Shown piece by piece: positions 35,400 to 47,045 of a stretch of 64,000 bases of DNA. The notes beneath the pieces are model-generated. The model had not been told where the DNA came from, searched no databases, and saw only the letters and a list, made by a program, of their open reading frames with translations. The translations under genes were made by a program, and so were the position numbers. Origin of the DNA: Sipunculus nudus (lineage: Eukaryota > Annelida > Sipuncula > Golfingiida > Sipunculidae). Numbering within the stretch: the stretch's first letter is position 1; every line of letters starts with the position of its first letter. Where the stretch lies: the NCBI GenBank assembly GCA_026874595.1, contig CM049308.1, forward strand, positions 97,871,124 through 97,935,123. Reading direction: 5' to 3'.

Positions 35400-37290
35400 A
35401 AACTGCTGCACCCTCATTTTTGGTTGACCTCTGACCTTTCCTGGCTGCCCAGCGTCCATTTGTGCGTCTGTTTCCACACATAAACCCGCATATCTCGAGA
35501 ACCGTTCGACCAATCAGGCTAAAAATTTTGCACAAATGTAGCCCTTGTATAGCTTTATATCATTCACTAAAAATGGTGGCACCGTCTACAACCATTTTTG
35601 CAGTGTCCATCTGTTCATCTGCCTTGGGATAATATCACTCATATCTAAGCAGTGGTTTGACTTATCCAACTGAAATTTTGCAGGTTTATACATCCTGGAC
35701 AGCTTTCTAGATTTTATGACAGGTGGTGCCACCTACATTCACGTTTACTCTGCAGACATCCAAGCTCATATCTCGGGAACTGTTTGACCGATTGGGCCAA
35801 AATTTTGCACGTGTATAGATCTCACATAGCCCTTCATCATAGGCAAAACTGGTGGTGCCACCTGCAACCACTTATGCACAGGGTCCATCTGTTCATCTGC
35901 CTTGGGATAAAATCACTCAAATCTCAGAAGTGGTTGGACTTTTCCACCTGAAATTTTGCAGATTAATACATCCTGGACAGCTCTCTTGATTTTATGACAG
36001 GTGGCGCCACCTACATTCAGGTTTACTCTGCAGACATCCAAGCTCATATCTGGGGAACCATTTGACCGATTGGGCCAAAATTTTGCTTATGTATAGATTT
36101 CACATAGCTCTTCATCATAGGCAAAACTGGTGGCACCTTGCAAACACTGCTGTGCATCTGTTTGTCTGCCTTGGGATAATATCACTCATATCTCAGCAGT
36201 GGTTTGACTTATCCACCGGAAATTTTGCAGGTTTATACATCATGGACAGCTTTCTCGATTTTATGACAGGTGGCGCCACCTACATTCACGTTTACTTTGC
36301 AGACATCCAAGCTCATATCTGGAGAACCATTTGACCAATTGGGCCAAAATTTTGCATGTGTATAGTTTTCACATAGCTCTTCATCATATGCAACACTGGT
36401 GGCGCGTCCTGCAACCATTAATGCACAGCACCCATCTGTTCATCTGCCTTGGGATAAAATCACTCGTATCTCAGCAGTTGTTTGACTTATCCACCTGAAA
36501 TTTTGCAGGTTTATACATCCTGGACAGCTCTCTTGATTTTATGACAGGTGGCGCCATCTACGTTCAGGTTTACTCTGCAGACATCCAAGCTCATATCTCG
36601 GGAACTGTTTGACCGATTAGGCCAAAATTTTGCTTGTGTATAGATCTCACATAGCTCTTCATCATAGGCAAAACTGGTGGTGCCACCTGCAACCACTTAT
36701 GCACAGCGTTCATCTGTTCATCTGCCTTGGGATAAAATCACTGATATTTCAGCAGTGGTTTGACTTATCCACCTGAAATTTTGAAGGTTTATACATCCTG
36801 GACAGCTCTCTTGATTTTATGACAGGTGGCGCCACCTACAGTCATGTTTACTCTGCAGACATCGAAGCGCATATGTCGGGAACCGTTTGACTGATTGGGC
36901 CAAAATTTTGCATGTGTATAGACCTCTCATAGCTCTTCATCATAGGCAAAACTGGTGGCGCCACCTGCAACCACTTATGCACAGGGTCTATCTGTTCATA
37001 TGCCTTGGGATTAAATCACTCATATCTCAGCAGTGGTTTGACTTATCCACCGGAAATTTTGCAGGTTTATACATCCTGGACAGCTCTCTTGATTTTATGA
37101 CAAGTGGTGCCACCTACATTCAGGTTTACTCTGCAGGCATCCAAGCTCATATCTTGGGAACCATTTGACAGATTGAGCCAAAATTTTGCTTGTGTATAGA
37201 TCTCACATAGCTCTTCATCATAGGCAAAACTGGTGGCGCCACCTGCAACCACTTATGCACAGGGTCCACCTACATTCACGTTTAGGCTGC
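35400..37290. repeat. 278-bp dimeric tandem array (array 3)
   Basis: Unit cores start at 35722, 36000, 36269, 36547, 36825 and 37103, with spacings of 278, 269, 278, 278 and 278. The second palindrome splits the unit 129+149 (35851). The two halves share CATATCTC...TTTGAC...AAATTTTGCA.GT and so derive from one ~139-bp monomer. Confidence 0.9.
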
Positions 37291-37556
37291 AGACATCCAT
37301 GCTAATATGCAACACACCTCACTCTATTCCCCTTGCCACTTAATCCATGCCTCACTTCATCTGTCCCAGTCTGATTTCTGAGGATACACATAGTCGCTTG
37401 TCGACTACCCATATTCTAGTTTCAAAATGTCCTAGTCTGAAACTTGCAGGTCAGAAATGCCCATTTTGCTGAAATCATAATGACTAAGGTAGATATGCAG
37501 GACTTAAAAGGATCAATATTAAATTTTAAAAATAAACCTCTATTCTGTAGGCCTTG

Positions 37557-39597
37557 TTTTCAGGGAAATATCTTTATTTGATCAAGATTCAATTGTATAA
37601 TGAAAATTAGATATGAATTTTGAAATTTTTTTAAGTAATTAGTATAAATATAAAATCTGTACCTTAAATTTTGCCCAAATTTGACCATGGCACATTTTTT
37701 CTGTAATGGCTGTGGACTTAATAATCACAGCATGTCTTCATAAGCATGTCATCTGCTAACATAAAAAAATTGAAACCAGTTGATCAAAAACTGTAGATTT
37801 TATTCAAGTTTTCAAGCACCATGTCAAGTATTGTTTACATCAAGCTAGTGTAATGCAGTTTGCTAGAGTTCAGCTCTCCAGCTTCCCAGGCCAGCTCTAA
37901 GCTCCCAGAATTTTGCATACTATATTTTCCATTAAAAACCCATTATTTTGGTTCAAGACTGCCTAATATCAAAACCACTGATCTGACTTTGATCATATAT
38001 AAATACATATTTTTCTATAAATTCGCTTAAACATGCACATGCCAGAAATGATGTCAGTATTGTGTAATTGTTTAAGTTATGGGCCCAAACATAATGCAGA
38101 TTGAAAAAAAAACAAGAAATATATTTACTCCCTTAACAAGAGGATTGCTGAATCTAGAGATTTTTTGTCAGGGATGTAACATTATTTAATCAAGATTCAA
38201 TTGAATACCCAAAATTAGTTCTGAATTTATCAAATTTTATAAGTTATTAGTATAAATATAAAATAAGTACCTTAAATTTTGCCCAACTTTGACCATGGCA
38301 CATTTGTTTCCTGTGAGCACTGTTGATATAATTTTCATATCATGCACACATAAGGAAAGAAATTGGCCAAAAATTGTAGCTTTTATTAATGTTTTTATGA
38401 GACCATGTCAGACCCAGGCTCTCCCCAGCCCCTCTTGAGTCACCTGTATGTTGACCTTGATGACCTTTCAGCAAATTAATGCACGCTTGAGGCGAGGCAT
38501 TCACTAAGGCAGCCAGGACAGCTTATGGCCAGCCACAGTTGATCCAGGTGTCCAACCCAACTCTTCTAGTAGTTGTTTTAACCAACAACATAACAATAAA
38601 CAATAAATTAATAAATTTGTATTGGTTTTTAATAACAAATTAAAGAAAAATAGAAAAGGAATTTGTTAGTTGATGAGTAACAGGAAATTAACTAGCAGTT
38701 ACTGATGATATAAGAATCTTGTATGGATGGATAGAATGTCAATGTCAATGTTATTCCAAATAACACCATGCAGTCACCTATGGTATTATTCATTACTAAT
38801 CATTAGGGATCATATGAAGGAAATTAATGATAGACAAAGATGCAGTTGATAATATTAATCTAGATTCCTACTGTGTCTAGTGTGTAGATTGATGTGAAAG
38901 TAGTCAAAAATGAATATATTACATTTATTTTTTTTAATATAAATAAACGCCATAAAACCAGGTACTTACGATCATTATTTAAATATGTGAATTTTGTATA
39001 TTCTGGATTCTCAACATCGTTTGGCTAAAACTGAATAAATACCAGACATGGTGCGAATACTTTGTAAATGTATTTTAATACAAATATGAATATGTACCCC
39101 ATAATTTCATTTATAAGAATAGGAAAACAGGTAAAAATGAAAGTATATGAATACCAGTGCAAATACTTTCAAAATGTATTCATGAATGCATTCATGAATA
39201 TATTCTATAATATTATTTTAATAATCATTTCAGTTATATTTTATTTTGAAAAATCATATGATTATCTTATTATTTTAAAAAAATTATATTTGGCACAATA
39301 TTTGTTATTAACTTTTAATAATTAGTTAAACTTTTATATTATATGTTCGCTTATATGTTATATGGCCAAGCTAGTCAAAATCTGTGTGACAATAGCACTC
39401 CATTTGTTAATAAAATAAATGAAATCAATCCTCTTCCCTGTCTCCAAAGATACTATCAAAATCATACATAAGCTAAACACCTACAACTCATAATACAGCT
39501 TATATTTATTACCACACAAAACCAGCATGTGCCTTATTTCTAAATCATATTTTTTATCATATATAACAGCTGAGCGCCCTGACCCATGGGTCCCTAG
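37557..39597 (+). mobile_element. Outer family A element, segment 3 with tail
   Basis: Matches 14.66-16.11 kb and 18.45-19.12 kb closely but lacks the Harbinger insertion. It ends with the tail 39567-39597, here CCCTAG before TTT. Confidence 0.75.
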
Positions 39598-40364
39598 TTT
39601 CAAGGTAACAGCAGCTTTGCTGAAATGATATAAGGGCAATAAGTCAAAAAGAATTTTCGGTACAATCACCAAACCTACAGTTTAGATGCATCTTATCATG
39701 GGCTAGGCCAAGTTCGAATATGGATGACCCTGGTGCATTTTTCAAGGTCACAGAGGCGATAACGCTGAAATGATGTTAACTTTAATATCTCAGTGAGGGA
39801 TGCATGGATTGGTCCAAAAATCAAATTGACATAAGATCTGTGATAGCATTGTTTTCTGCAGAAGACAGGTTGGGCCACCTTATGTTGTTTTCTTGCTAAA
39901 ATGATGTTTAAAGGGCTAAGTCAAATTTGAAAAGAAACCATGGTGGCTTGCCAAGTGTCAGTCTCTGCATCTGAATTCAAGATGGGATCCTATTCTTCGA
40001 GGCTGGGGGGGGGGGGGGGGGGGGTAATCGTCTGGGGATACTCTGGCTCCTGCGATGCCAAGAAATATCTAGTTAACATTACTGATAATGGACAGTTTTT
40101 CAAATACGTCTACTGCAATGTAGATAAAGTTATATGGCCAAGTCAAAACCTGTGTGACAATAACACTCCATTTGTAAATAAAATAAATGGCATTAATCCT
40201 CTTCCCTGTCTCGAAAGATACTATCAAAATCTTACATAAGCTAAACACCAACAACTCATAATACAGCTTATATTACCACACAAAACCAGCATGTGCTTCA
40301 TTTCCAAATCATATATTGTGATCATATATAACAGCTGAGCGCCATGACCCATGGGTCCCTTGTT
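39598..40364 (+). repeat. Mixed repeat block with family A tail and poly-G run
   Basis: 39660-39900 resembles the diverged array units of 12.3-13.0 kb (GGATGACCCTGG, CAAGGTCACAG). An 18-G run is at 40006-40023. 40125-40362 repeats 39350-39597 and ends in a family A tail (40332-40362). Confidence 0.6.
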
Positions 40365-40631
40365 TCTACCGGTATTTAGGCGAAATGTTTCCTCACTGTT
40401 TAATATCTTTCCATGAAATTTCGTTTACTGATGAACAATTACAGTGCCCAGACACAGTCAATGAGAATTTTCACATTGTTTATTTCTAGGTTTATAATTA
40501 GCACTTAATTGATACTACTTAAAATTGCTTGACTGAAGTGGTGCATACGTCATTGTCAGTTTTGTTGCTAAATTTGCTGAGCTATAGTTCAACCTGCTTA
40601 TCATTACTTTTGATGATGAAGAACATGGAAA

Positions 40632-40757
40632 GTATCTAAACCCTGCTGTCCTAGCCATTGGCAATGAAGAACAGTATCTAAACCCTGCTGTCCTATCCAT
40701 TGGCAATGAAGAACAGTATCTAAACCCTGCTGTCCTATCCATTGGCAATGAAGAACA
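40632..40757. repeat. 42-bp minisatellite, three near-identical units
   Basis: Units start at 40632, 40674 and 40716 (GTATCTAAACCCTGCTGTCC...), with a partial fourth at 40758. Units 2 and 3 are identical, and unit 1 differs by one base, so the expansion is recent. The period is a multiple of three, which keeps a 160-codon minus-strand frame open that also overlaps a PPP5C exon. I do not regard that frame as a gene. Confidence 0.9.
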
Positions 40758-40931
40758 GTATGTAATTTGTATCATTTTCAGATGTATTGAAGAAACATTC
40801 AATTCCTGGGTATTTCTTGCCTGAGGCATTAATGTTTTATCATGTAAAATATTATACTTATATATAATAATAATATTTGAGCAGGTATTGGTTTTACATC
40901 TGTTTATCATTGACTTGCTTATTCTTTGTAG

Positions 40932-41013
40932 TGATACTATGGGAAATAAAGGTGCCTTCATCACATTAAGAGGAGGTGATCTCACACCTAAATTCACAAG
41001 TTATGAAGCAGTG
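40932..41013 (+). CDS. PPP5C: PPP5C internal exon (beta12-beta13 loop to C-terminal segment)
   Basis: This 82-bp exon starts with the T that completes the split Cys codon of SAPNYC. It continues DTMGNKGAFITLRGGDLTP and then KFTSYEAV, the PP5 segment after the beta12-beta13 loop. It is flanked by TTTGTAG before 40932 and GTAAGT from 41014 and ends in phase 0. The length and phase join exactly to the exons at 10760 and 55828. The preceding intron is 29,952 bp and almost entirely repeats. Native intron sequence appears to remain only from about 40365 to 40931, and it includes a 42-bp minisatellite. Confidence 0.95.
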
Positions 41014-41034
41014 GTAAGTTTGTTATATAGAATA

Positions 41035-41109
41035 ATATTTTCACAGCATGTAAACATTAGTATTTAATTTGTTTATATCTGAAATTTTAAAATAAAAGCT
41101 TGAAAATTA
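41035..41109 (+). mobile_element. Family A body fragment
   Basis: TTTTCACAGCATGTAAACAT begins a short family A piece 20 bp after the exon donor. It is cut by the CR1-like relic. Confidence 0.6.
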
Positions 41110-42118
41110 GGCTATTTAGACTCATTGTTGTGTGCTAAAAATAAATGTGTCTTAAGAGAGTGTTTAAATGTGTCTGTCAACTGAACTGGAGTCTCTGACA
41201 TGGAATGGTAGGTTGTTCCACAGACTAGATGTACTCCAACTAAAACATCTATTGCCATAAGTAGCAGTTCTATCACGAGGAGAGACTAGAGTGAGAGAGT
41301 TTTGTGACCTGAGCTTTCTGGTTGGAGAATACACACTGAACATATCCTGGGGCCTGGCCGTTTAGGGCCTTGTAAGTACATCCCAGTATCTTGAAGTCAA
41401 GTCTGCTCTGAAAAGGCAACCAACATAAGTCCTTCAGAACTGGAGTAATGTGACTGTGACGTGATGTTCTAGTGATGATTCTGGCAGATGTATTCTGAAC
41501 GTGTTGCATTTTATTTATCAGTATGTTTGGCAATCCTTGCAGAAGCATATTACAATAATCCAACTTGGATGTTACTAGCCCATTAACCAAAGATCTAGTA
41601 GCATCATTTGTCAGGTAGCGTCTGATGCGACTAATATTACAAAGTTCAGTGAACGGCAGATGCTGTTAACATGTCTTTCCATGGTCAAGGCCAAGTCATA
41701 CATCACTCCAAGACTCCTGATGTGTGATGTAGCTGCGACAACGGGACCACCCACTTTGACAGAAAAGTTCTCCAGTTTACGCTGGTTGTGTTTTGATGCA
41801 AAAAGCATAATCTCTTGTCTTCTCGCTGTTCAGCTTGAGCTTATTTTGTGTCTTCCATGACTGAATGTCCACTAAGCACAGCTCTATCCTACTTATAGAC
41901 ATGGTGTCCACAGGCTTGAAAGACAGGTACACCTGAGTGTCGTCAGCATAGAAGTTATGACCTGATCCATGTTGACGAATAATATCACTGAATGGTTTTG
42001 TGTACATCACATACATCTTGGGACCTAGGACCGACCCCTGCAGTTCTCCATACCGTAGTAAAACCTGTTTAGACAACTCACCATGTATTGACACAGCCTG
42101 GTACCGATTATATGACAA
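41110..42118 (-). pseudogene. CR1/jockey-like reverse transcriptase relic (antisense)
   Basis: On the minus strand the palm region reads ELQGSVLGPKMYVMY and then NFYADDTQVYLSF (YADD at 41950-41939). It is followed by IELCLVDIQSWK, SLGVMYDLALTMERHV, then LVNGLVTSKLDYCNMLLQGL, RIITRTSRHSHITPVLKDLC and WLPFQSRLDFKIL. Beyond 41273 it degrades but still shows a WNNLPFHVR-like stretch and LKTHLF. This order is typical of CR1/jockey-superclade non-LTR retrotransposons. Two frameshifts (near 41800 and 41640) and stops break it. The endonuclease and RT fingers are absent, as in a 5'-truncated insertion. It is antisense to PPP5C. Confidence 0.85.
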
Positions 42119-42764
42119 GATTGAGATGTATGATGATGCAATTTAGAATTAAGATTCAACTATTATATTCAGAAATATATGTTATATTGGAAATGTATAG
42201 AAATGTAAACTTAAAATAAAAAAATGAGGATCTAATACAAACATGTGTTTATTATTTTCCAGCCTCAGCAGAACTGGAGATCAGGCTTTGTTTGTCCTGA
42301 ATGTATATGTAGAAGTGTTAAATCAACCATCCCCCCCTCCCCCAAGCTGTCCTTGATTCCTTTGCACCTGTGCAATGGGACATAAGTTTTAATTGCAAAT
42401 GTGCACAATATATTTTATTTGAAAAATAATTGGAAAGAAAAAATTAAGATCTAATTGAAACATATTCTTGCCTCAGGAGAATTGAACATAAAGTGATCAG
42501 CTCTGTCTGTCCATCATCTATCCATGATCATTAAATTTATATATTAATTATGAAATTTTTCCCTTTAAGCATTGTTGAAATAACTTTCATATGCTGTATG
42601 TGTATGGATTTAAGCTATTAAAGTCTGAAATTTTAAAGCAACTTATATATTAAGATGTGTAATATTGCAGATGAAAAGATTTGATATAATAAAGTAAATT
42701 AAGAAATAATTGAAAAGTCATATATTATCAGCTTTTTTGGTGTAACAGTCTGTCTGTCCTTTTT
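42119..42764 (+). mobile_element. Family A body fragment
   Basis: ACAAGATTGAGATGTATGATG and following text match 20610-20830. A poly-C patch and further family A text continue to the family B head at 42765. No protein-like frame. Confidence 0.55.
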
Positions 42765-43422
42765 AGCGTACCTGTGAGCTTATGGGATGATGTGGCGGCA
42801 TCTGGCGTCTGTACGTTAACCCATACTACCTTGAAAACGGCATAAGTTGGCATCATGAAATTTTATGCAAAAATTAGTCATCTAAAAACTCTATCGGATT
42901 TTGCTTATTTTTTTGCTAACTGCATTTTCTTAGATTTTATAGGGAAAAAGCTGAAAAAGCTTTAAGAATCTTCTTCTCCAAAACTGTTCAGCCAAATTGT
43001 CCAATGTTTCACAGAAATGATCCCTGGAACAATCTCTCTCAAGTTTGTTCGAATGGTTTAAGTTCAGTGATTTTTGGCCTAGTTACAGTTAAGTAACTTT
43101 TGGCTGAGTTATGGGAAGCTGAATTTAGTCATATGCCATAACAGCCCATTTTAACTCTGTGGCTACAAAGATCTTCTTCTCAAAAACCACTTGGCGAAAT
43201 TCTTAACTCTCACACATTAATTATCCTTAGTTGTTGATAATTCAAGTTTGTTCTAATGGTTTTGGTTCAATGATTTTTGGCTGAGTTATGTGAAGCTTTA
43301 CTTAGCCATTTTGCTTTAATTTCCCATATGAGTTATAAACCTGCAAAACGTGTTTGACTGACGCCACTGAGGCCAATTTGTTTAATATTTTACAAGAATA
43401 ATCCCCTGAATAATTCTTATAA

Positions 43423-43762
43423 GGCTAAAAAATAAAAAAAAGGTATGCTTCTCAGGCACTTTTTTTCAGAAATCAATGCTGGCGGGCGCTTTTTTTATTT
43501 TAAAATTTTTGGTATGTTTCGATAAAAAATAATAAATGATAAGGGAAAAGCATGAAAATAACAGTTTCATTTTGCTAAATAAGTGAAAGCACTACAAAAC
43601 TAAGGAAATTGTATGGTGTTAATTTCTTGAAAGAATTATGGGAGCGGCAGCAGCTCAAAATTGGAAAGTTTTTGTTAAAAATCAAAATAAAAAGTTTTGA
43701 TGTGGGGGTTTAAAATTGATGCGGGCGGTGCCTGAGAACCATACCTTTAATTTTTTTTGGCC
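43423..43762 (+). mobile_element. 340-bp Harbinger-type MITE, copy 1
   Basis: It starts GGCTAAAAAATAAAAAAAAG and ends TTTTTTTTGGCC. TAA is duplicated at 43420-43422 and 43763-43765. The empty site CTTATAATAATTGTC is present at about 28734. Near the ends, GGTATGCTTCTCAGGCAC pairs inverted with GTGCCTGAGAACCATACC. Confidence 0.85.
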
Positions 43763-44754
43763 TAATAATTGTCTTTTATGGTTCCAAAGAATAAATTTTG
43801 GCTGAATTATAAAGATTGAATTGAGTCATTTTACCATATATGTTAGCTGTGTGAAGCAGATGCATCTAGCCCGGAACCAGTTTATCAGCATCTGTTACAT
43901 CATGCCTCCAGACATTTAAATTTCAGGTTATCTATGGTTAATATTGAAATTTAATGCAAAAAATTAGCTATATGAAAAAATCTGCATTTTTTTCAGATTT
44001 TATAGAGAAAAAGCTAAAAAAACCTTTAAAAATCTTCTCCTCCAAAAATGTCAATCCATTTTGTTCAATATTTCGCAGAAATAATCTTTTATACCATCTC
44101 TCTCAAGTTTGTTCAAATGGTTCAAGTTTGGTGAATTTTAGCCTAATTACAGGAAAATGAACCTAGTCATCTGTCAAAAAAAACCACTAAAATCAGAAAT
44201 GATCCCTGGAACATTCTTTCTCAAGTTTGTTCAAATGGTTTCAGTTTGGAAATTTTTGCTGAGGAGGTTGAACTTAGTCATCTGTCCAAGAAAGCACACT
44301 AAAATTAAAATCTCAGAAACTAGAGCTATAATAACCAAATTTTATACCAATGTTTGTCACATATGTCATATCTGAAATTAAGGTATTGGTGGCGCCACCT
44401 ACATTGATGTGTTTTTTACAAGCGAAAATGTAATTTTAAACTCTTCTAGCTTATACACTGATTAATGATGAAACTGTTAAGCTGATTTGTTTAAACTTTA
44501 CAAGATTTATTCTATGGTAGGGTTCTGCCAGTTTTATAAGAAAAGATTGGGTAAATACAGCTTTAAAAAAGCATTGTAGCCAATTGAAAAGGTTTTCTGT
44601 GTTTGACGTCTAGACGCAGCGTCTAGATGTCTAGACACAATGTCTAGATGCAGAATTCCCAGATTATTGGAACTATATCTTTCAACTGTTTGAAAAAACT
44701 TAGTTTGCATTTTAAGCAAATCAGGTTTATCATCAGGTCACATGTGATCTGCTG

Positions 44755-45300
44755 CGCCCTCATTTTTAGTAGACCTCTGACCTTTCCTCGCTGCCCAGCA
44801 TTCATTTGTGCATCTGTTTCCACACATAAACCCATATATCTCAGGAACTGTTTGACCAATCAGGATAAAAATTTGGCACAAAAGTAGCCCTTTGATAGCT
44901 TTACAACATACACTAAAATTGGTGGTGCCATCTGCAACCATTTTTGCACAGCGTCCATCTGTTCATCTGCCTTGGGATAAAATCACTCATATCTCAGCAG
45001 TGGTTTGACTTATCCAACTGAAATTTTGCAGGTTTATACATCCTGGACAGTTTCCGATTTTATGACAGGTGGCGCCACCTACATTCAGATTTACTTTGCA
45101 GACATCCAAGCTCATATCTTGGGAACCGTTTGACCAATTGGGCCAAAATATTGCATGTGTATAGATATCACATAGCTCTTCATCATAGGCAAAAATGGTG
45201 GCGCCACCTGCTACCATTTATGCACAGCTTCCATCTGTTCAACTGCGGTGGGATAAAATCACTCATATCTCAGCAGTGGTTTGACTTATCCACCTGAAAT
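44755..45300. repeat. 278-bp family array (array 4)
   Basis: Palindrome cores GGTGGCGCCACC at about 45068 and 45200, with array 3-like text. About two units. Confidence 0.75.
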
Positions 45301-45687
45301 TTATAGTTATATTTCAAAAGTATACATTTTATAAAATAAAAAATACATATATTTAATAATATATATTATATTAAAATAAATCCAATTGAGCAAATGTGTA
45401 AACTACTGAACTGTCAGCAATTTATCAAAAAGCCTGCCAATTTATAATCATGGTAATAATATACATCTTATGTTCACAAACTGCTCACATGCTTCAATTT
45501 TGACATTAGAGAATGCATGGTTTGGTCACAAAATATTATTTGCAACAATTTCTTATTCATCAATATAAACCAATCATGTAAACCAGCCATGGCCTATATT
45601 ACCTTTTCCTCTTAGACTTTATCTACATTTGATACTATTTTAGATTTTTACCTTCAAGGTCAACTACAGCTGAGCACAGTGACCCAT
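45301..45687 (+). mobile_element. Family A 3' end with endonuclease-like relic and truncated tail
   Basis: The text matches 20835-21198, including the CAAATGTGTAAACTACTGAA relic. The tail CAGCTGAGCACAGTGACCCAT stops at 45687, where another family A body begins. Confidence 0.65.
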
Positions 45688-46075
45688 ATTTTAAGCACCA
45701 TGTCTTGATTGTTTACATTAAGTCAGTGGTTAACAGTGTGCTAGGCTGTTACATAACACCTTCACTCCTTGCCTACTTCTGTGAGTGTCTGGGTCAGTAA
45801 TTACCAGAGAGCCTCTCTCTCTCTCCCTATGCTTCCCTTCCTCCCTCCACCCAATTCTGTTGACGGGTACTATAAACCTGTTTTATTAGCTTTATATGTT
45901 GATGTAATTTAGAAATGTGAATCAACTGAAATATTCACATATATATGTTATACTCTAAATGTATAGTTACATATTTAAACCTGGAAAAAAAAGTTGTTAT
46001 AAAAAAGGTATTTATGTAAAAATGGTTCATAATTTCCTGGCTCAGAAAAATAAGAATTAAAATTTTTTGTTTTTT
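45688..46075 (+). mobile_element. Family A body, left part (interrupted at 46076)
   Basis: Matches 1-540 of the window (CACCTTCA... GTGAGTGTCTGGGTCA... GTTGACGGGTACTATAAAC). It resumes at 48506. Confidence 0.75.
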
Positions 46076-46379
46076 AGCTCAGCCGACTTTGAGTCATGCT
46101 GGGCTATAGCGATGGGTCTTTGTCCGGCGTCCTTCCGTCTATCCATACGGCCGGCAGGCCGGCCGTTAGCAGGGCACAAATCGTAACCATAGGGGCTAGG
46201 GCCATGGACCCTATGCAGTCTTAGAGGTTCTAAAAAGATCTCCTTGCAAACCTGAAATTAGGTCACTGCGACCTATATTCTCAAAGTTATGGGGTGTGTT
46301 TGCACCCCCCAGAAATAATTCTTTTAGCCAAAATTTTCATCCTAAACCTTCCATCTTTCACATACAGCTCACCTACCAA

Positions 46380-47045
46380 CAGGGGAAGAACCATAATTAT
46401 TTTGAGGTCACAAGGTAAAAGGTCAAGGTCACAGAACCAACTTCTTTGAAAAGCCTCAGGATGCATTTTAAGCCAAACCTTTCATCCCAATTCTTTGATC
46501 TGTCACATATAGCTCACCTACTAAGTGGGAGAAGAATCCTATAGATGTTGAGGTCACAGGGTCAAAGGTCAGGGTCACAGGATCCACTTCTTTGAAAAGG
46601 TTGTGGACACATTTCAAGCTAGACCTTTCATTCCAAACCTTTCAGCACTGATATCGCTTCTCTGCCAACAGGGGAAAAGACCTGTTGATTTTGAGGTCAA
46701 AGGTCAAGTTCACAGCACCCTCTTCTTGCATGGAGTCATTTTCAGCAAACTTTTCAATCTATACTTTCCATCTGTCATATATGGCTTACCTACCAATAGG
46801 AGAAGAAGCCTATTGATGTTGAGTTCAAAAGGTCAAAGGTCAAGGTCACAATATTGTTCTAAATGCTTGTGAACATATTTCAAGTGAAAATGTTCAACCC
46901 AAACCTTCAGTCTTTCACATATTCCACATCTATGCATCACTGAATTTGATTCAAACTTCATATTTATGGGTCTTTTTGCATGAAGAAATAACTAATTGAT
47001 TTTGAGGTCAGCTGGTCAGGAGTTTAAAGGTTGCAGGTCTAAGTT
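46380..47045. repeat. ~145-bp tandem repeat with AGGTCA half-sites
   Basis: GAGGTC(A) anchors fall at 46404, 46550, 46693, 46821 and 47004. DR1-type AGGTCA-A-AGGTCA elements lie at 46694-46706 and 46830-46842, the latter followed directly by a third AGGTCA. Degenerate and expanded at the right end. Confidence 0.75.

Larger units (their letters stand above)
33894..37556 (+). mobile_element. Family B element, 3.66 kb, with 145-bp and 278-bp arrays
   Basis: The head is AGCGAACCTGTGAGC, and the end is TAGGCCTTG at 37556. Flanks CTAGAGACTTTTT and TTTTCAGGGAAATATC rejoin as the family A consensus. It holds a 145-bp tandem repeat followed by a 278-bp array. Confidence 0.78.
10980..40931 (+). other. 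PPP5C: PPP5C intron of about 30 kb
   Basis: The intron runs GTAAGT...TTTGTAG and joins two phase-compatible exons. It is built almost wholly from the nested elements and tandem arrays listed individually. Stretches where I recognise nothing are about 12100-12340, 21430-21690, 21990-23310, 23410-23610 and 25600-25830. Those stretches are AT-rich and hold no open frame that resembles a protein. Confidence 0.9.
42765..45300 (+). mobile_element. Family B element (3' end not resolved), with nested MITE
   Basis: The head is AGCGTACCTGTGAGC after a TTTT run. The body matches 27.8-28.8 and 33.9-34.5 kb. It is interrupted at 43423-43762 by a MITE. From about 44755 it runs into a 278-bp-type array with cores near 45068 and 45200. 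No TAGGCCTTG end was found, and the array stops abruptly at about 45300 against family A sequence. Confidence 0.65.

Noticed and set aside
35400-37290. Regularly spaced palindromic repeats resembling a CRISPR array
   Set aside because: The units are 278-bp tandem repeats with no unique spacers, in eukaryotic DNA.
40515-40997. 160-codon minus-strand frame with a 14-residue repeat
   Set aside because: It lies antisense to a PPP5C exon and exists because the 42-bp minisatellite has a period divisible by three.
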